Origin: Zeus faber
Lineage: Eukaryota > Chordata > Actinopteri > Zeiformes > Zeidae
Length of the DNA stretch: 64,000 nt
Direction: 5' to 3'
NCBI GenBank assembly: GCA_960531495.1
Contig: CAUIJY010000075.1
Span: 124,001-188,000, forward strand
Below are positions 61,271 to 64,000 of this stretch, one piece after another. The first letter of the stretch is position 1, and the number at the start of each line of letters is the position of its first letter. The notes beneath the pieces were generated by a model. It had not been told where the DNA came from and ran no database searches. It saw only the letters and a list, made by a program, of their open reading frames with translations. Position numbers and translations under genes: made by a program.

Positions 61271-63471
61271 TCAATCTTTCAGTCTTTCTTTCATTCTTTC
61301 TTTCAATCTTTCAATCTTTCTTTCATTCTTTCTTTCAATCTTTCAATCTTTCTTTCAATCTTTCTTTCTGTCAATCTTCTTTCCATCTCTCTTTCCATCT
61401 TTCTTACATTCTTTCCTTCAGTCTTTCAATCTTTCTTTCAATCTTTCTTTCAATTTTTCTTTCAATCTTTCTTTCATTCTTTCCTTCAATGTTTCAATCT
61501 TTCTTTCAATCTTTCTTTCAATCTTTCATTCATTCTTTCTTTCAATCTTTCAATCTTTCTTTCAATCTTTCTTTCTTTAAATCTTTCTCTCAATCTTTCT
61601 TTCAAACTTTCATTCTTTATTTCAATATTTCAATCGTTCAATCTTTCTTTCATTCTTTCTTTCAATCTTTCTTTCAATCTTTCAATGTTTCTTTCAATCT
61701 TTCTTTCTTTAAATCTTTCTTTCAATCTTTCTTTCAAACTTTCAATCTTTATTTCAATCTTTCAAACTTTCAATCTTTATTTCAATCTTTCAATCTTTCA
61801 ATTTTTCTTTCAATCTTTCAGTCTTTCTTTCATTCTTTCTTTCAATCTTTCAATCTTTCAGTCTTTCAATCTTTCTTTCATTCTTTCTTTCAATCTTTCA
61901 ATCTTTCTTTCAATATTTCTTTCAATCTTTCTTTCTTTCAATCTTTCTTTCAATCTTTCTTTCAAACTTTCAATCTTCATTTCAATATTTCAAACTTTCT
62001 TTCTTTAAATCTTTCTTTCAATCTTTCTTTCAAACTTTCAATCTTTATTTCAATCTTTCAATCTTTCAATCTTTCTTTCAATCTTTCAATCTTTCTTTCA
62101 TTCTTTCTTTCAATATTTCAATCTTTCAATCTTTCTTTCAATCTTTCAATCTTTCTTTAATTCTTTCTTTCAATCTTTCAATCTTTCTTTCTTTTTTCAA
62201 TCTTTCTTTCATTCTTTCTATAAATCTTTCTTTCTTTCAATCTTTCTTTCAATCTTTCTTTCTTTTTTCAATCTTTCTTTCATTCTTTCTATAAATCTTT
62301 CTTTCTTTCAATCTTTCTTTCAATCTTTCAATCTTTCAATTTTTCTTTCATTCTTTCTTTCAATCTTTATTACTTTCAATCTTTCTTTCAATCTTTCTTT
62401 CATTCTTTCTTTCATTCTTTCTTTCAATCTTTCAATCTTTCTTTGAATATTTCTTTCAATCTTTCTTACTTTCAATCTTTCTTTCTTTAAATCTTTCTTT
62501 CAATCTTTCTTTCAAACTTTCAATCTTCATTTCAATATTTCAAACTTTCTTTCTTTAAATCTTTCTTTCAATCTTTCTTTCAATCTTTCTTTCAATCTTT
62601 CAATCTTTCTTTCATTCTTTCTTTCAATATTTCAATCTTTCAATCTTTCTTTCATTCTTTCTTTCAATCTTTCAATCTTTCTTTCTTTCAATTTTTCTAT
62701 ATTTCAATATTTCTTCCAATCTTTCAATCTTTCTTTCATTCTTTATTTCAATCTTTGTTTTTTCAAACTTTTTTGCAATCTTTCTTTCAATTGTTTTATC
62801 TTACAATCTTTCTTTCATTCTTTCTTTCAGTCTTTCAATCTTTCAATCTTTCTTTCAATTTTTCTTTCAATCTTTCAGTCTTTCTTTCATTCTTTCTTTC
62901 AATCTTTCAATCTTTCTTTCATTCTTTCTTTCAATCTTTCAATATTTCTTTCAATCTTTCTTTCCGTCAATCTTCTTTCCATCTTTCTTTCCATCTTTCT
63001 TTCATTCTTTCCTTCAGTCTTTCAATCTTTCTTTCAATTTTTCTTTCAATCTTTCTTTCATTCTTTCCTTCAATGTTTCAATCTTTCTTTCAATCTTTCT
63101 TTCAATCTTTCATTCATTCTTTCTTTCAATCTTTCAATCTTTCTTTCAATATTTCTTTCAATCTTTCTTTCTTTAAATCTTTCTCTCAATCTTTCTTTCA
63201 AACTTTCATTATTTATTTCAATATTTCAATCGTTCAATCTTTCTTTCATTCTTTCTTTCAATCTTTCTTTCAATCTTTCAATCTTTCTTTCAATATTTCT
63301 TTCAATCTTTCTTTCTTTAAATCTTTCTTTCAATCTTTCTTTCAAACTTTCAATCTTTATTTCAATCTTTCAATCTTTCATTCTTTCTTTCAATATTTCA
63401 ATTTTTCAATCTTTTTTTCATTCTTTCTTTTAATCTTTCAATCTTTCTTTCATTGTTTCTTTCAATCTTTC
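61271..63471 (+). repeat. Second copy of the 2,231-bp composite unit
   Basis: The composite (1,277-bp unit plus segment X) seen at 59,040-61,270 is repeated here at an offset of 2,231 bp: TGTC at 59,138 and 61,369, CAATTGTTT at 60,557 and 62,788. A 12-bp CAATATTTCTTT module is missing near 61,358. The order in this part of the array is therefore U-U-X-U-X. Confidence 0.9.
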
Positions 63472-64000
63472 TGTCTTTCAATATTTCATTCAATCTTTCT
63501 TTCATTCCTTCTTTCAATCTTTCTTTCAAATTTTCTTTCAATCTTTCTTTTTTCAATATTTCTTTCAATCTTTCTTTTTTCAATATTTCTTTCAATCTTT
63601 CTTTCATTCTTTCTTTCAGTCTTTCAAAATTTGTTTCAAACTTTCAATCTTTCTTTCAATCTTTCTTTCAATCTTTCAGTCGTTCAATCTTTCTTTCAAT
63701 CTTTCAATCTTCAATCTTTCAATCTATCTTTCAGTCTTTCTTTCAATCCTTCTTTCAATCTTTCTTTCTTTCAATCTTTCTTTCAATCTTTCTTTCATTC
63801 TTTCCTTCAGTCTTTCAATCTTTCTTTCAATCTTTCTTTCAATATTTCAATCTTTCAATCTTTCTGTCATTCTTTCTGTCAATCTTTCAATCTTTCTTTC
63901 ATTCTTTCCTTCAGTCTTTCAATCTTTCTTTCAATCTTTCTTTCAATATTTCAATCTTTCAATCTTTCTGTCATTCTTTCTGTCAATCTTTCAATCTTTC
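63472..64000 (+). repeat. Array continuing off the right edge
   Basis: From about 63,472 the sequence continues like 51,625 onward, including CTGTC words and the perfect 104-bp tandem pair starting at 63,796, and is cut by the window end. The array is therefore not complete at 64,000. Confidence 0.9.

Larger units (their letters stand above)
825..62796 (+). other. Recurrent CAATTGTTT landmark word, about 30 sites
   Basis: A rare variant, usually TTGCAATC shortly before CAATTGTTT, marks homologous points of the array. I read it starting at 825, 1,353, 3,830, 8,131, 9,273, 9,523, 10,228, 14,216, 16,954, 21,852, 23,011, 24,193, 26,274, 26,613, 28,301, 28,640, 31,642, 35,953, 37,223, 40,225, 44,412, 46,546, 46,833, 48,222, 50,941, 53,481, 57,393, 57,672, 60,557 and 62,788. 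Two sub-types exist, followed by AATC or by TATC. Spacing is irregular, so it is not a fixed-period monomer. Confidence 0.88.
1..64000 (+). repeat. Tetranucleotide-based satellite array filling the window
   Basis: Every part of the window is composed of four-base words dominated by CTTT and CAAT on the + strand, grouped as 8-bp CAATCTTT and 12-bp CAATCTTTCTTT modules, with CATT, CAGT, CCAT, CGTT and AATATTTC variants. The - strand is correspondingly purine-rich (AAAG and ATTG words). Orientation is constant throughout and I saw no inverted block. No splice-bounded exon, tRNA, rRNA, transposon end or poly-A tail interrupts it. Translation gives only low-complexity FLSI, FQSF and FNLS strings on + and KERL or RKIE strings on -, the direct read-outs of the repeat in different frames. 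The family name and host species are not recognisable to me. A gene-free satellite of this length is typical of eukaryotic heterochromatin; that placement is inference. Confidence 0.98.

Noticed and set aside
1-64000. CRISPR array
   Set aside because: Short direct repeats recur, but there are no unique spacers of constant length, no palindromic repeat and no cas genes. The units are 4-12 bp words.
1-64000. AATAAA polyadenylation signals on the - strand (TTTATT on +)
   Set aside because: The words TTTATTTC and TTTATTAC occur very many times as simple variants of TTTCTTTC, so they carry no information about transcript ends.
1-64000. CCAAT boxes and GAGA-type sites (TTCCAATC, CATTCTCTC)
   Set aside because: These are single-base variants of the basic words, repeated by array duplication, with no associated promoter structure.
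1-64000. Telomeric or known centromeric satellite (TTAGGG-like, CENP-B box, GGAAT)
   Set aside because: The + strand is nearly G-free and no such motifs were found on either strand.
1-64000. Long perfect triplex/H-DNA polypurine tract
   Set aside because: The pyrimidine strand is broken by A residues about every 8-12 bases (CAAT, CATT), so uninterrupted polypyrimidine runs are only about 10-20 bases.

Overview
The whole 64-kb window is one uninterrupted block of simple-sequence satellite DNA. I found no gene, RNA gene, transposon, retroelement or unique spacer. The + strand is built almost entirely from four-base words, CTTT alternating with CAAT and less often CATT, CAGT, CCAT, AATA or CGTT. 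They combine into 8-bp (CAATCTTT) and 12-bp (CAATCTTTCTTT, CATTCTTTCTTT) modules. G is very rare on the + strand: one stretch of 846 bases (10,319-11,164) has none. The polarity never flips: the T/C-rich strand is + from base 1 to base 64,000.

An array this long, gene-free and strongly higher-order points to eukaryotic heterochromatin (pericentromeric, subtelomeric, sex-chromosome or B-chromosome-like). I do not recognise the repeat as a named satellite of any species and cannot say which lineage it comes from.

Above the 4/8/12-bp level the window is a mosaic of direct duplications, which I mapped by rare variant words acting as landmarks. From left to right: 1-1,304 mixed array with a 0.52-kb direct repeat; 1,305-6,246 a 2.48-kb tandem pair; 5,887-6,770 a 448-bp tandem pair; 6,771-11,817 a mixed, T-run-rich array with the G-free stretch; 11,818-17,293 a 2.74-kb tandem pair; 17,294-18,710 a 0.87-kb pair; 18,711-21,300 modules of 0.75 and 0.42 kb; 21,301-24,891 mixed; 24,892-28,957 a 2.03-kb tandem pair; 28,522-45,543 an 8.58/8.44-kb tandem pair; 45,544-50,700 mixed with a 1.4-kb pair; 50,701-57,762 segments re-used from elsewhere in the window; 57,763-64,000 nested repeats of 1,277 and about 2,231 bp that run off the right edge.

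The length differences I traced between paired copies are nearly all multiples of 4 bp (4, 8, 12, 24, 52). The exceptions are single-base changes in T-runs. The duplicated units themselves are often not multiples of 4, because they carry T-run register breaks. This fits slippage in whole words at the small scale and unequal exchange at the large scale. Every long open reading frame here (up to 605 codons) is a by-product of the stop-poor repeat and is not treated as a gene.
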